From assembly GCA_965224735.1 (NCBI GenBank), contig OZ245059.1:1240001-1304000 (forward strand): a stretch of 64,000 bases of DNA, written 5' to 3'. The notes under the pieces are model-generated. The model saw nothing but the letters and a program-made list of their open reading frames with translations. It was not told the DNA's origin and ran no database searches. Source of the DNA: Robiginitomaculum_A sp036478535. GTDB lineage: Bacteria; Pseudomonadota; Alphaproteobacteria; Caulobacterales; Maricaulaceae. Numbering within the stretch: the stretch's first letter is position 1; every line of letters starts with the position of its first letter. Positions 8,757 through 18,051 of this stretch are shown here, one piece after another. Made by a program: the position numbers and the translations under genes.

Positions 8757-10028
8757 ATGGCAAGAATAATAATCTTAGGTGCAGGGCTTGGCGGGGTAGG
8801 CTGTGCCTATGAAATGAAAGAAAAAGCACGCCGCGAAGACGAAGTTATCGTTATTAATGATATCGACTATTACCAGTTTTTACCATCAAACCCTTGGGTG
8901 TTGGTGGGGTGGCGTACGCGTGATAAGATAACTATCGATTTAAAAGCACCCATGAAGCGCAAAGGCATTGAGTTTATTGTCGATGCTGCAATAAAACTTG
9001 ACCCAGATGCGAAAACGATTACTTGCCAAAGTGGGCGCACGGTTGAATATGATTATCTTATCATAGCGACTGGGCCAACATTGGCTTATGGCGCGATTGA
9101 AGGCCTTGGACCAAAGCACAACACTCACAGTGTTTGTCATATTGACCATGCGGAAATGGCTTATGATGCGTTTGAAGAGTTTTGCAAAAACCCAGGTCAT
9201 ATTATTGTAGGTGCTGTGCAAGGGGCGTCTTGTTATGGCCCTGCTTACGAAACGGCGATGATTATCGACACCGAGCTTAAGCGCCGTAAAATCCGTGACA
9301 AAGTCAAAATGACCTTTGTAACGGCGGAGCCATATATTGGGCATTTGGGGTTAGACGGAGTTGGTGATACCAAAGGCTTACTCGAGTCTGAAATGCGTGA
9401 TCGGCATATTAACTGGATTACAAATGCCAAAGTGACCAAAGTCACCAAAGATAAAATGTATATCGACGAGATGGAAACCGTTGATAAAGTCAAGAAAAAG
9501 CACGAACTTGAAAACACTTACTCAATGATGCTCCCATCCTTTAAAGGCATTGATGCTCTGCAAGGGCTTGATGGCCTTGTCAATCCAGGCGGCTTTGTTT
9601 TCGTTAATAAGAACCAGTATAACGAAAAATATAACGAGATTTATGCTATTGGTGTTTGTATTGCAATTCCGCCAATGGGAAATTCTCTTGTGCCAGTTGG
9701 CGTGCCAAAAACCGGATATATGATCGAGTCAATGGCCAATGCTACTACGGATAATATTGCGGCAGTTCTTCGGGGCGACTCGCCTGATGCGCAAGCGACA
9801 TGGAATGCGATTTGCCTTGCTGATTTTGGTGATGGGGGGGTTGCTTTTATTGCCAAGCCGCAAATTCCGCCGCGCAATGTCAACAAAGCCTTTAAGGGCA
9901 AATTGGTGCATGTTGGAAAAGTTGCTTTTGAGAAAGTATTTTTAAGTCGCCTGAAGCGCGGTAAATCATCATCCGCGTTTGAGTTTGTCGCGACTACGAT
10001 ATTAAAGGTCGCTAAGATCAAGAAGTAA
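8757..10028 (+). CDS. sqr: Sulfide:quinone oxidoreductase
   Basis: This 423-residue flavoprotein oxidises sulfide to polysulfide or sulfane sulfur and passes electrons to quinone at the inner membrane. The N-terminal FAD Rossmann motif is ILGAGLGGVG (6-15). The three redox cysteines of bacterial SQR are present: Cys127 in SVCHIDHAE, Cys159 in GAVQGASCYGPAYE and Cys353 in ICLADFGDGG, close to positions 128, 160 and 356 of the Acidithiobacillus enzyme. The segment VPVGVPKTGYMIESM (312-326) is typical. The C-terminus is Lys-rich and amphipathic, fitting peripheral membrane attachment. AAGGA lies before the ATG. It is transcribed divergently from the RND/ArsR operon. Confidence 0.92.
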   Translation: MARIIILGAGLGGVGCAYEMKEKARREDEVIVINDIDYYQFLPSNPWVLVGWRTRDKITIDLKAPMKRKGIEFIVDAAIKLDPDAKTITCQSGRTVEYDYLIIATGPTLAYGAIEGLGPKHNTHSVCHIDHAEMAYDAFEEFCKNPGHIIVGAVQGASCYGPAYETAMIIDTELKRRKIRDKVKMTFVTAEPYIGHLGLDGVGDTKGLLESEMRDRHINWITNAKVTKVTKDKMYIDEMETVDKVKKKHELENTYSMMLPSFKGIDALQGLDGLVNPGGFVFVNKNQYNEKYNEIYAIGVCIAIPPMGNSLVPVGVPKTGYMIESMANATTDNIAAVLRGDSPDAQATWNAICLADFGDGGVAFIAKPQIPPRNVNKAFKGKLVHVGKVAFEKVFLSRLKRGKSSSAFEFVATTILKVAKIKK

Positions 10029-10127
10029 GTTTATGTGTGTGGAAAAACTCTAAAATAGCTGGGGAAATACAGCCCTTTTTTATTTCGTGTGCTATATAGT
10101 ATAAGCGAATATATTAAAGGGGATAAA

Positions 10128-10916
10128 ATGGCTCATGAGCATTCTTTTGCAGAACGCCTGAAAGTAAATCTATACACGCTTTACCAGGGTCAAGGCCCGA
10201 TGGCCGTTCGGTTTAGCTATTGGATGCTTGCATTTGATATAATCACGATACTCTTTTTCATTATCACCTCAGCGCTCTCTGAATTGCGCTGGTTTATTAT
10301 TGTAGATGTGTTTATCGGGGTTGTTGTTTTTCTCGATTTCTTAGCCCGCCTTTGGCTAGCGCGGCGCAAGATTCGTTATCTTACGCGGATGACAACGATT
10401 GCAGATGTTATTGTTATCGTTACGCTGTTACTGCCAGCATTTTTGGATAATTTCATATTTCTGCGCGTACTCAGAGCTTTGCGTTTACTACGCTCTTATC
10501 ATGTTTTGAAAGATTTACGAAAGCGCTTTAAGTTCTTTGGTCAGCGCGAAGAAGTCGTTGTGAACATTTTAAACCTGCTGGTATTTTTGTTTATTATCAC
10601 GGCCTTTGTTTATGTTTTGCAAAAGGATATTAACCCAGGCATCAATAATTATATTGATGCGCTTTATTTTACCGTAGCAACGCTTACCACAACGGGTTTT
10701 GGCGATGTAACCCTGCAAGGTCAGAGCGGGCATTTGCTAGCTGTGGTTATGATGGTGGTTGGGATTACTTTATTTTTGCGTCTGGTACAGTCAATTTTCA
10801 AGCCCGCAAAAGTAAAGTATAAATGCCAAACTTGCGGTCTTAACCGTCATGATATGGACGCTGTGCATTGCAAGCATTGCGGGGAGACGTTGGCCATAGA
10901 AACCGGGGGGGCTTAA
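10128..10916 (+). CDS. Voltage-gated-type potassium channel with C-terminal zinc ribbon
   Basis: This 262-residue ion channel has six predicted membrane segments: S1-S4 within residues 25-125, then a pore module at 145-220. The fourth helix carries regularly spaced arginines (RVLRALRLLRSYHVLKDLRKR, about 113-133), as in voltage sensors. The selectivity filter is TTGFGD (188-193), a potassium-type filter with Phe in place of Tyr. After the pore, a four-cysteine zinc ribbon follows (Cys233, Cys236, Cys248, Cys251). AAAGGGG precedes the ATG at 10128; an upstream in-frame start at 10089 has no ribosome site. The zinc ribbon could sense metal or redox state or mediate assembly; this is speculation. 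Confidence 0.85.
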   Translation: MAHEHSFAERLKVNLYTLYQGQGPMAVRFSYWMLAFDIITILFFIITSALSELRWFIIVDVFIGVVVFLDFLARLWLARRKIRYLTRMTTIADVIVIVTLLLPAFLDNFIFLRVLRALRLLRSYHVLKDLRKRFKFFGQREEVVVNILNLLVFLFIITAFVYVLQKDINPGINNYIDALYFTVATLTTTGFGDVTLQGQSGHLLAVVMMVVGITLFLRLVQSIFKPAKVKYKCQTCGLNRHDMDAVHCKHCGETLAIETGGA

Positions 10917-10945
10917 CGCAATCCCAATCTTAATTGTCCATACAC

Positions 10946-11614
10946 CTAGCCAATTATATTTTCCATATCATGATTGACTGTAAGCGCATAAATATGTTGC
11001 ACCATAGAAATTTTGTCTTTGAACATTTCAGGTTCACCCTCATGCCAATGTTCTATCTCGCACCAAGATCCAAACAGCGCTTCGACTTCATCGCCGTTCA
11101 CGCTAAAGGGAGGGCCATCCATTTGGCTTTGATCATATTCTAATGTTATCAGCAAAATTCTTGCGCCAGTATCTAGTAGAGACTTTAAATGCTCGGCGTA
11201 ATTCTTTCGCATGTCTTTGGGCAAAGCGACAAGAGCAGCGCGGTCATAAACTGCGGCAATATTACGCATACCAACACTAGGGCCTGTATTGAAATAATCG
11301 CCAACAAGGAGCGAAAATCCGTTGCCCACATAATTGATGAAGTTCTCCACTGCTAGGGCGTGAAAACGCATTTTGTTTTCAGAAGCAAAATCTTTTATGG
11401 CCAGTTCACACAACTCTACGCCAAAAACACTATGACCGTATTCGCGTAAATATAGCATATCTTTGGATTTACCGCATAAGGGAACAAAAACCGTACTTTT
11501 TCGACTTAACCTTAAGTTAGGCCAAAACTTCGCTAGCGCAGGGTTGCACTCATCTCGATGAAATCCGATCTCGCCAGATTGCCATTTATTTTGCCAAAAT
11601 TTATTATCTGTCAT
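10946..11614 (-). CDS. tpm: Thiopurine S-methyltransferase family protein
   Basis: This 222-residue SAM-dependent methyltransferase matches bacterial TPMT. The N-terminal FWQNKWQSGEIGFHRDECNPAL (6-27) is the family signature. The SAM motif I is VFVPLCGKSKDMLYL (42-56), followed by GVELCELAI with the acidic ribose-binding residue and a later YDRAALVALP motif. Bacterial TPMTs methylate selenium and tellurium oxyanions as well as thiopurines, so a detoxification role is likely. It is transcribed alone, converging with the channel gene 29 bp away. Confidence 0.9.
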   Translation of the reverse strand: MTDNKFWQNKWQSGEIGFHRDECNPALAKFWPNLRLSRKSTVFVPLCGKSKDMLYLREYGHSVFGVELCELAIKDFASENKMRFHALAVENFINYVGNGFSLLVGDYFNTGPSVGMRNIAAVYDRAALVALPKDMRKNYAEHLKSLLDTGARILLITLEYDQSQMDGPPFSVNGDEVEALFGSWCEIEHWHEGEPEMFKDKISMVQHIYALTVNHDMENIIG

Positions 11615-11721
11615 TTGTGTAATGTTATTCTTCTCTTGGAATGATTTGTGCTTCGTATATCGTCTTGGTATTAATTTGTCGAGGAATTTCTTAAGAGATT
11701 ACTACTAAGACAGACTAAGCG

Positions 11722-13977
11722 TTAATGCTGTGATGTGCGGGCTTGCTTGTTTTGATTACCGCGTTTTTTATACCCGCCTTTATGCTTGCCTCGATGGCTA
11801 CTTTGCGCGCCCCGCCCTTTATAAGGTTTTCCTTTCAAAGGTTTCGTGAGAACGTCAAATATAAGCCCGCCTTGCACGGGTGTGGCTTCCAGCAATTTTA
11901 TATTTACCCGCTGCCCGAATTTATAGGTTCCGCCTGTGTCTGATCCGATGAGAGATTTTGATTTTTCATTGAAGAAAAACCGTTCAAGGCCAAGATTGCG
12001 CGCGGGGGCAAAGCCGTCTGCGCCTGTCTCGTCCAGCATAATAAACAGGCCAGCCCTGGTCACGCCTGTTATGCGGCCTGAAAATTGGGCTCCGAGTTTG
12101 TCTTGCAAGAACGTGGCGACATAGCGGTCTTTGGCATCGCGCTCAGCCGCCATAGCTTGGCGCTCTGTTTTTGAAATATGCTCGGATATTTCCTTAAGGC
12201 GCAATAATTCTTTATCGCTAGCCCCGTCCTCTCCCCCGTCTTCTCCAAGGCCAAATGTTCTGATCAAAGCTCGGTGTACAATCAGATCAGCATAGCGGCG
12301 AATAGGTGATGTAAAGTGGGTGTAGTGATTGAGGTTTAGACCAAAGTGCCCAGCGTTTTTAGGGGTGTAATAGGCCTTCATCTGTGTGCGCAAAATTGCC
12401 ATACTCACGGTTTCCTCCAAATCGTTTTTGCGCGCACTGTCTAAAAGGCGGTTAAAGCGCTTGGGCGTTGGCCGCTCTCCTAGCGACCATTTCATGTTAA
12501 TCGCAGGGAGGAAATCTGCAAGCCCTTGCAATTTTTCGTGCTCTGGGCTCTCGTGTACCCGAAAAATCATATGGGCGTTTTTGGCGTCCAGTGCCTGCGC
12601 GGCGCACACATTGGCCTGTATCATAAATTCTTCGACCAACTTATGGGCATCATAGCGCTCGCACACAGCAATGCTTATAACCTGGCTCTTGTTATCAAGC
12701 TTCACCCGCCGCTCTGGCATTTCAATTTCTAAAGGCGCGCGCCGATTGCGAGCCTGCTGAAGCGTTTTATAGGCGGCGAATATATCGGCTAAAATATCCT
12801 TTACGGGCATGGCGGCGCTATCAGGTTTGCCCATAAATGCGCTTTGAGCATTGGCATAGCTCAAGCGCGCTTTAGAGCGCATAAGCCCCCTTGTAAATTT
12901 GTGGGATTTCTTAGTGCCATCACTTCCAAACACCATGCGTACAGCGAGGCAAGCGCGGTCTTCATTGGGGCGCAAGGAACACATGTCAGCGCTTAGCTCC
13001 TCGGGCAGCATAGGTTCGACCCGGTCAGGCAGATAGACGGAATTTCCGCGTTTAAACGCACCTTTATCAAGGGCACTGCCAGGCAATACATAGGCGCTTA
13101 CATCTGCAATGGCGACCCAGACAATATGGCCGCCTTTGTTTTTCGGGCTCTCATCGGGTTGCGCGAAAATAGCGTCATCGAAATCTTTTGCATCAACAGG
13201 GTCTATGGTTAGCACTGGCAAATGGCGTAAATCCTTGCGGTATTCATCAAGTTTTGGCAGTTTTCCTGCCTTGGCCTGAGTAATCTCGTCTTTGCTAAAA
13301 CCGATAGGGATATTGTGCTCATACAGTGATATCAGTGAGGCCGCGCGCGGGCCATCGGCGCGGCCCAAGCTCTCAACAATGCGGGCTATGCGACTACCCT
13401 TATGGCGCGCATTGGTAAGTTCAAACAAGACCAGCTCTTGATCCACGAGCTGGCTTTCAGGTTTTGGGACATGGTCATAGCGCGAGCCTTTGCGCACGGG
13501 CCGAATGAGCCAGCCGCGTTTGCCCTTAACAACAACGCCCAGTTCTGTGCGCGGGCTTGCGCCGAGTTTTTTAAGTATTTCTGCCTGATACTCGCCATTT
13601 TTTTTTCTGATTTTACACAGTGCGCGATCCTTTATACCCAAAGTAGCGCCTGATTTATTTTTATGTTTTGGTTCAAAAACAAGAATTTTTGGCCCTTTAC
13701 CTTTGCCATCCCAGCGGGCAGGGAAGCCGATCAAATCACCATGGGTGTCAATATGGTCAATGCGCACCACCATAACATCGGGCAGGGTGCCGGCCATTGT
13801 ATAGGTGCGCTTGTCAGTTCTAATTAACGTACCATCTTGAGTAAGCTCTTGGAGTAAAATGCGCATCTGGCGCCTCGCGTCCCCCGAGAGACCCAAGGCG
13901 CGCGCAAGGGCGCGTTTGGTAAGCGTGCCTGGGCTCTGGCGAACCGCTTCTAAAACATGTTCGCGATTAATCTTCAT
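11722..13977 (-). CDS. rnr: Ribonuclease R
   Basis: This 751-residue 3'-5' exoribonuclease of the RNase II/R family degrades structured RNA. An N-terminal winged-helix segment (1-60) is followed by cold-shock domains. The RNB catalytic domain starts near 240, with the metal-binding cluster DPVDAKDFDDA (259-269; Asp259, Asp265, Asp267, Asp268). An S1 domain near 650-720 and a basic Lys/Gly-rich tail of about 30 residues typical of RNase R complete it. It lies 5 bp downstream of topA, and the pair is probably cotranscribed, an order usual in Alphaproteobacteria. Confidence 0.96.
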   Translation of the reverse strand: MKINREHVLEAVRQSPGTLTKRALARALGLSGDARRQMRILLQELTQDGTLIRTDKRTYTMAGTLPDVMVVRIDHIDTHGDLIGFPARWDGKGKGPKILVFEPKHKNKSGATLGIKDRALCKIRKKNGEYQAEILKKLGASPRTELGVVVKGKRGWLIRPVRKGSRYDHVPKPESQLVDQELVLFELTNARHKGSRIARIVESLGRADGPRAASLISLYEHNIPIGFSKDEITQAKAGKLPKLDEYRKDLRHLPVLTIDPVDAKDFDDAIFAQPDESPKNKGGHIVWVAIADVSAYVLPGSALDKGAFKRGNSVYLPDRVEPMLPEELSADMCSLRPNEDRACLAVRMVFGSDGTKKSHKFTRGLMRSKARLSYANAQSAFMGKPDSAAMPVKDILADIFAAYKTLQQARNRRAPLEIEMPERRVKLDNKSQVISIAVCERYDAHKLVEEFMIQANVCAAQALDAKNAHMIFRVHESPEHEKLQGLADFLPAINMKWSLGERPTPKRFNRLLDSARKNDLEETVSMAILRTQMKAYYTPKNAGHFGLNLNHYTHFTSPIRRYADLIVHRALIRTFGLGEDGGEDGASDKELLRLKEISEHISKTERQAMAAERDAKDRYVATFLQDKLGAQFSGRITGVTRAGLFIMLDETGADGFAPARNLGLERFFFNEKSKSLIGSDTGGTYKFGQRVNIKLLEATPVQGGLIFDVLTKPLKGKPYKGRGAQSSHRGKHKGGYKKRGNQNKQARTSQH

Positions 13978-13982
13978 ACTGC

Positions 13983-16547
13983 CTAACTAGGTTTCTTTTT
14001 TGCTATTTTCTTTTTTACTGTTTTCTTTTTTGCTGTTTTCTTTTTTTTTGCTGCGGGTTTTTTTTTGGAACCTTTTGCGATTTTAGCAGCGATATATTCA
14101 AGCGCCATTTCTTTTGTTACATCTTGTGGGTCAATATTTTTCGGGATGGTTGCATTAATTTTTGCATATTTGATATACGGTCCATAGCGTCCAGACATAA
14201 CGTTAATCGGCTTGTCGTCATCAGGATGGTTGCCAAGTTCCTTAAGGGCATTGCCGCCGCGTCCACCGCCTTTGGCTCGCTTTTCGGCCAGCAATATAAC
14301 GGCGCGGTTAAGGCCAATTTCAAACACTTCCTCAACGTCTTGCATATTGGCATAGGTGCCTGCGTGCAAAATATAGGGGCCAAAACGGCCAAGGGAAGCT
14401 TTGATCATTTTTCCGTCTTCAGGATGCTCGCCCACATCACGCGGTAGCAAGAGCAGCCGCAGGGCTTTATCAAGGTCTATAGAATCGTATGGCCATGTTT
14501 TCGGCAGACCCGTCCGCTTTGGTTTTTTGTCTTCGCCAAGCTGCACATAAGGACCATAGCGGCCGTTTTTAAGCCAGACATCAAGGCCGCTATCAGGGTC
14601 TTGGCCCAGAACTTGGTCTTGTTGGTTATCATCTTTACCATCGCTTTGGCCAAAGGGGCGTGTATGTTTACATTCAGGATAGTTTTCACAGCCAACAAAA
14701 GCCCCAAAACGGCTTACTTTGAGACTCAGGGACCCCGTTTCACATGCAGGGCATTTGCGCGCGTTGCTACCGTCTTCTTTTTCAGGGAATATCATCGGGC
14801 CTAGGGCAATATTAAGAGCATCCAAGACTTGTGATACGCGCAAATCTTTGGTGCCGTCTACATGATCGGAGAAACTCTTCCAAAAATCAGATAAAAGTGT
14901 TTTCCACCCAAGTTTACCATCCGAGACTAAATCAAGGCGCTGTTCTAGCTCGGCAGTGTATTCATATTGTACATATTTGGCGAAAAACTCTTCGAGGAAC
15001 GAGACAACGAGCCGTCCTTTATCATCAGGAACAAAACGGCGTTTATCAAGCGTTACATAATTTCTATCTTGCAACACTTTCATAATGGAGGCGTAGGTCG
15101 AGGGGCGGCCAATGCCAAGCTCTTCCATACGTTTAACCAATGAGGCTTCACCAAAACGGGGCGGAGGCTGCGTGAAATGCTGTTCTGCATCCACTTTTTC
15201 AGCAACCACCATGTCGCCCGCCTTTACAGCGGGAAGGCGCACATTGTCTCCGTTCTCATCTTTTTTGGCATCTTGGTATAAGGTTAAAAATCCATCGAAC
15301 CGTACAACCGTCCCCGATGCACGCAGGCCAACAGTTTTTGCTTTGTCCTGGATCAATATGGTTGTGCGCTCTAGCTGCGCCGTTGCCATTTGACTTGCCA
15401 TGGCGCGGTTCCAAATGAGGCGGTAAAGTTTTTCCTGATCACCCGAGAGATTAACGCTCGCAGGAGCACGGCTAAAGCTGGTTGGGCGAATGGCTTCATG
15501 AGCCTCTTGCGCGTTTTTGGCTTTAGTTTTGTAAATGCGCTGCGCGCCTGGGACGTATTTTTCGCCAAAACTATTACCGATAACGCTGCGCGCCTGGCTG
15601 ATCGCTTCGCCGACCATAGATACGCCATCGGTTCGCATATAGGTGATAAGGCCAACGGTTTCTCCGCCAATATCAATGCCTTCATAAAGTTTTTGTGCGG
15701 TTTGCATGGTGCGAGTAGCGGAAAACCCAAGCCGGCTCGATGCGTCTTGCTGTAAGGTTGATGTTGTAAAGGGCGGCGGCGGATTGCGTTTAACGGGTTT
15801 TGCTGTGACCGAGGCTATAGATAAAGACGCGGCTTTGACTTTATCACGAGCGCCGTGCGCCAGTTTTTCAGTGTTCAGGCTAAACTTTTTAAGCTTTTCC
15901 CCATCAAGCTCAATAAGTTTTGCTGGGAAGCTTTTGCCTTTAGTTGACACAATGTCTGCATCGATTGTCCAGTATTCTTCTGAAATAAATTTTTCAATTT
16001 TGGTCTCGCGCTCGCAAATCAGGCGAAGGGAAACAGATTGTACCCGCCCCGCAGAACGCGCCCCTGGTAATTTGCGCCAAAGGACTGGCGAGAGGGTAAA
16101 GCCAACAAGATAATCAAGCGCGCGGCGCGCAAGATATGCGTTGACAAGTTCCATATCAAGTTCGCGCGGCGCATTAATAGCGTCCGTTACAGATTTTTTG
16201 GTGATGGCATTGAACACAACGCGTTCAATTTTTTTATCTTTCAGCGCTTTTTTCTTGTTCAGCACTTCAAGTAAATGCCAGGAAATCGCTTCTCCTTCTC
16301 TATCGGGGTCAGTCGCGAGGATAAGCTTGTCGGAGGTCTTGAGCGCGTTGACAATATCGGTTATACGTTTTTTAGATTTTGTATCGACAACCCAATCCAT
16401 AGCAAAATCTTCGTCAGGACGCACGGAACCTGTCTTTGAGGGTAAATCGCGCACATGGCCAAAACTAGCGAGAACTTTATAGCCCTTGCCTAGATATTTT
16501 TCGATGGTTTTAGCTTTCGCTGGAGATTCAACAATTACAATATTCAT
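13983..16547 (-). CDS. topA: DNA topoisomerase I
   Basis: This 854-residue type IA topoisomerase relaxes negative supercoils. The Toprim domain holds VESPAKAKTI (6-15) and the DPDREGE acidic triad (80-86). The nicking tyrosine is Tyr303 in LITYMRTDG. One four-cysteine zinc-ribbon repeat (CPACETG...CENYPEC) and further ribbon-like GRFGPYI/GRYGPYIK repeats follow. The protein ends in a Lys-rich tail of AKKKT-type repeats, encoded by three 15-bp tandem units at 13996-14040. Such basic tails are usual in alphaproteobacterial TopA. It precedes rnr in the same direction. Confidence 0.97.
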   Translation of the reverse strand: MNIVIVESPAKAKTIEKYLGKGYKVLASFGHVRDLPSKTGSVRPDEDFAMDWVVDTKSKKRITDIVNALKTSDKLILATDPDREGEAISWHLLEVLNKKKALKDKKIERVVFNAITKKSVTDAINAPRELDMELVNAYLARRALDYLVGFTLSPVLWRKLPGARSAGRVQSVSLRLICERETKIEKFISEEYWTIDADIVSTKGKSFPAKLIELDGEKLKKFSLNTEKLAHGARDKVKAASLSIASVTAKPVKRNPPPPFTTSTLQQDASSRLGFSATRTMQTAQKLYEGIDIGGETVGLITYMRTDGVSMVGEAISQARSVIGNSFGEKYVPGAQRIYKTKAKNAQEAHEAIRPTSFSRAPASVNLSGDQEKLYRLIWNRAMASQMATAQLERTTILIQDKAKTVGLRASGTVVRFDGFLTLYQDAKKDENGDNVRLPAVKAGDMVVAEKVDAEQHFTQPPPRFGEASLVKRMEELGIGRPSTYASIMKVLQDRNYVTLDKRRFVPDDKGRLVVSFLEEFFAKYVQYEYTAELEQRLDLVSDGKLGWKTLLSDFWKSFSDHVDGTKDLRVSQVLDALNIALGPMIFPEKEDGSNARKCPACETGSLSLKVSRFGAFVGCENYPECKHTRPFGQSDGKDDNQQDQVLGQDPDSGLDVWLKNGRYGPYVQLGEDKKPKRTGLPKTWPYDSIDLDKALRLLLLPRDVGEHPEDGKMIKASLGRFGPYILHAGTYANMQDVEEVFEIGLNRAVILLAEKRAKGGGRGGNALKELGNHPDDDKPINVMSGRYGPYIKYAKINATIPKNIDPQDVTKEMALEYIAAKIAKGSKKKPAAKKKKTAKKKTVKKKIAKKKPS
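13996..14040. repeat. Three 15-bp tandem units encoding the TopA lysine tail
   Basis: Units at 13996-14010, 14011-14025 and 14026-14040 differ by one or two bases and encode repeated Lys-rich pentapeptides at the TopA C-terminus. Confidence 0.85.
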
Positions 16548-16736
16548 AAGATCACCACAAATATGCTCTCTATTCTCGCGAGGGCGGAGATAAATTTTGG
16601 CGATAACTGAGGGAAACGCACTTGTTTGTCAACACAGGTAATGTAAAAATGACTACAAAATTAGATGTAAAAAATATCTTTACACTTAATAAGTTTATCA
16701 ATAAGATGTTATTCATATGCAGTTAGGAGAGATAGT

Positions 16737-16943
16737 GTGTGTACAAAAACAAAGAAAAACGTGGGATCTGAAGTCGTACAGTGCCAAATTCCACCAGATG
16801 CGGCGCGGAGCTATATTACAGATATTCTAGGCGAGCTTTGTCAGGTGGCGGAAGTGACAGGGCAAAAGGATTTATTATCTTTTCTCATTGTGGCGCGGCA
16901 CGCGGCTCAGTTTTCTAAAAACGAAATGAGCTCTATACGTTAA
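16737..16943 (+). CDS. Small conserved-looking hypothetical protein
   Basis: This GTG-started 68-residue ORF has AGGAG 7 bases upstream, which supports real translation. The product has two probable helices, AARSYITDILGELCQVAEVTG (about 22-42) and KDLLSFLIVARHAAQFS (about 44-60), with no signal sequence or known motif. It sits between divergent topA and convergent dprA, and its stop overlaps the dprA 3' end by 11 bp. I do not recognise a family. Confidence 0.6.
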   Translation: MCTKTKKNVGSEVVQCQIPPDAARSYITDILGELCQVAEVTGQKDLLSFLIVARHAAQFSKNEMSSIR

Positions 16944-18051
16944 GAGATATACGGCCATCGCCTTCGACAAATATTGCGCCTGAAAGCTCAAGCTCCATGA
17001 GAGCCGAAGCGGCAATCGGGTATGGGAGATGGCTCTGGCGAATAATTTCATCTCGCTGGGTTGGCGTCGGCGAGCATAGAGAGAGCAAAACGTCCCGGGC
17101 AACGTCCACGTCATTTTGCACAGCGTCCCAATCAATATCGGGGAAAGTGTATTTCTCCCTACCTTCCTCTACATAAGGTGCGCGAATATTTTCTAGGACA
17201 TTTATAATGTCTTCAGAGCTTTCTATGAGCGCAGCCCCTTGCCGGATGAGGCGATTGCAACCTTTGGTTCTAGGGTCGAGCGGTGAGCCAGGCGCCGCCA
17301 TAACCTCTCGGTTTTGCTCAAGCGCATAGCGGGCTGTTATTAATGTGCCAGAGCGCTCCGCCGCTTCGATAATCACAACGCCTTTGGAAAGCCCTGATAT
17401 AATTCTGTTGCGGCGCGGGAAATCGCGAGCACTCGCGCGGTAGCCAAGCGGACTTTCGGAAACAATAGCCCCTTGGTTTGCCATATTTTGATATATTTGG
17501 GTGTTTTGCCTTGGATAGATATGATCAACCCCGCCGCCCAGCACTGCGGCTGTACCCGTTTCCATTGCGCCCGCATGCGCACTGGCGTCAATGCCGCGCG
17601 CTAGGCCTGAAACAATCGTAAAACCTTGAACACCAAGCTCGCTGGCCATTTGCCGGGCAAAGCGAAGCCCAATAGCGGACGCGTTGCGCGAGCCGATAAT
17701 TGCAATGCAAGGCCTGTGCAAAACACTGACACTCCCCAGTACACTTATAATTGGCGGGGCTGGGTCAACGGCTTTTAAGTATTTAGGGTAATCAGGCTCG
17801 CACGAGCAGATCAGGCGCACGCCCATTTGTACACTGGCTTCCATTTCCGCTTCTATGTCTTCCAGAGGCGGGATCACCATTTTTGCGCGTCTGCCCGTGC
17901 GGGCGACAAGCCCTGGCAGAGCATTAAGCGCTGCTCCCGCGCTTTGGTAACGAGCTATCAGGTCGCGAAAAGCGACGGGGCCAACAGTGGTTGTGCGAAT
18001 AAGGCGCAGCCAATCACGGCGTTCCGAGAAGGATAATTTATCTTCGTTCAC
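16933..18051 (-). CDS. dprA: DNA-processing protein DprA
   Basis: This 372-residue DprA/Smf protein loads RecA onto incoming single-stranded DNA during natural transformation. An N-terminal SAM-like helical domain is followed by the extended Rossmann fold with IIGSRNASAIGLRFARQMASELG (152-174), SGLARGIDASAHAGAMETG and VLGGGVDHIYPRQN. The C-terminal winged-helix (DprA_WH, about 310-372) is present. It overlaps the plsY stop by 4 bp, so translation is probably coupled. Most Alphaproteobacteria encode dprA here whether or not they are known to be competent. Confidence 0.95.
   Translation of the reverse strand: MNEDKLSFSERRDWLRLIRTTTVGPVAFRDLIARYQSAGAALNALPGLVARTGRRAKMVIPPLEDIEAEMEASVQMGVRLICSCEPDYPKYLKAVDPAPPIISVLGSVSVLHRPCIAIIGSRNASAIGLRFARQMASELGVQGFTIVSGLARGIDASAHAGAMETGTAAVLGGGVDHIYPRQNTQIYQNMANQGAIVSESPLGYRASARDFPRRNRIISGLSKGVVIIEAAERSGTLITARYALEQNREVMAAPGSPLDPRTKGCNRLIRQGAALIESSEDIINVLENIRAPYVEEGREKYTFPDIDWDAVQNDVDVARDVLLSLCSPTPTQRDEIIRQSHLPYPIAASALMELELSGAIFVEGDGRISLNV

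Noticed and set aside
10046..10085. Possible terminator after sqr (GGGG...CCC followed by a T run)
   Set aside because: Only about three GC pairs form and the arms are offset, so I could not support a stable stem.
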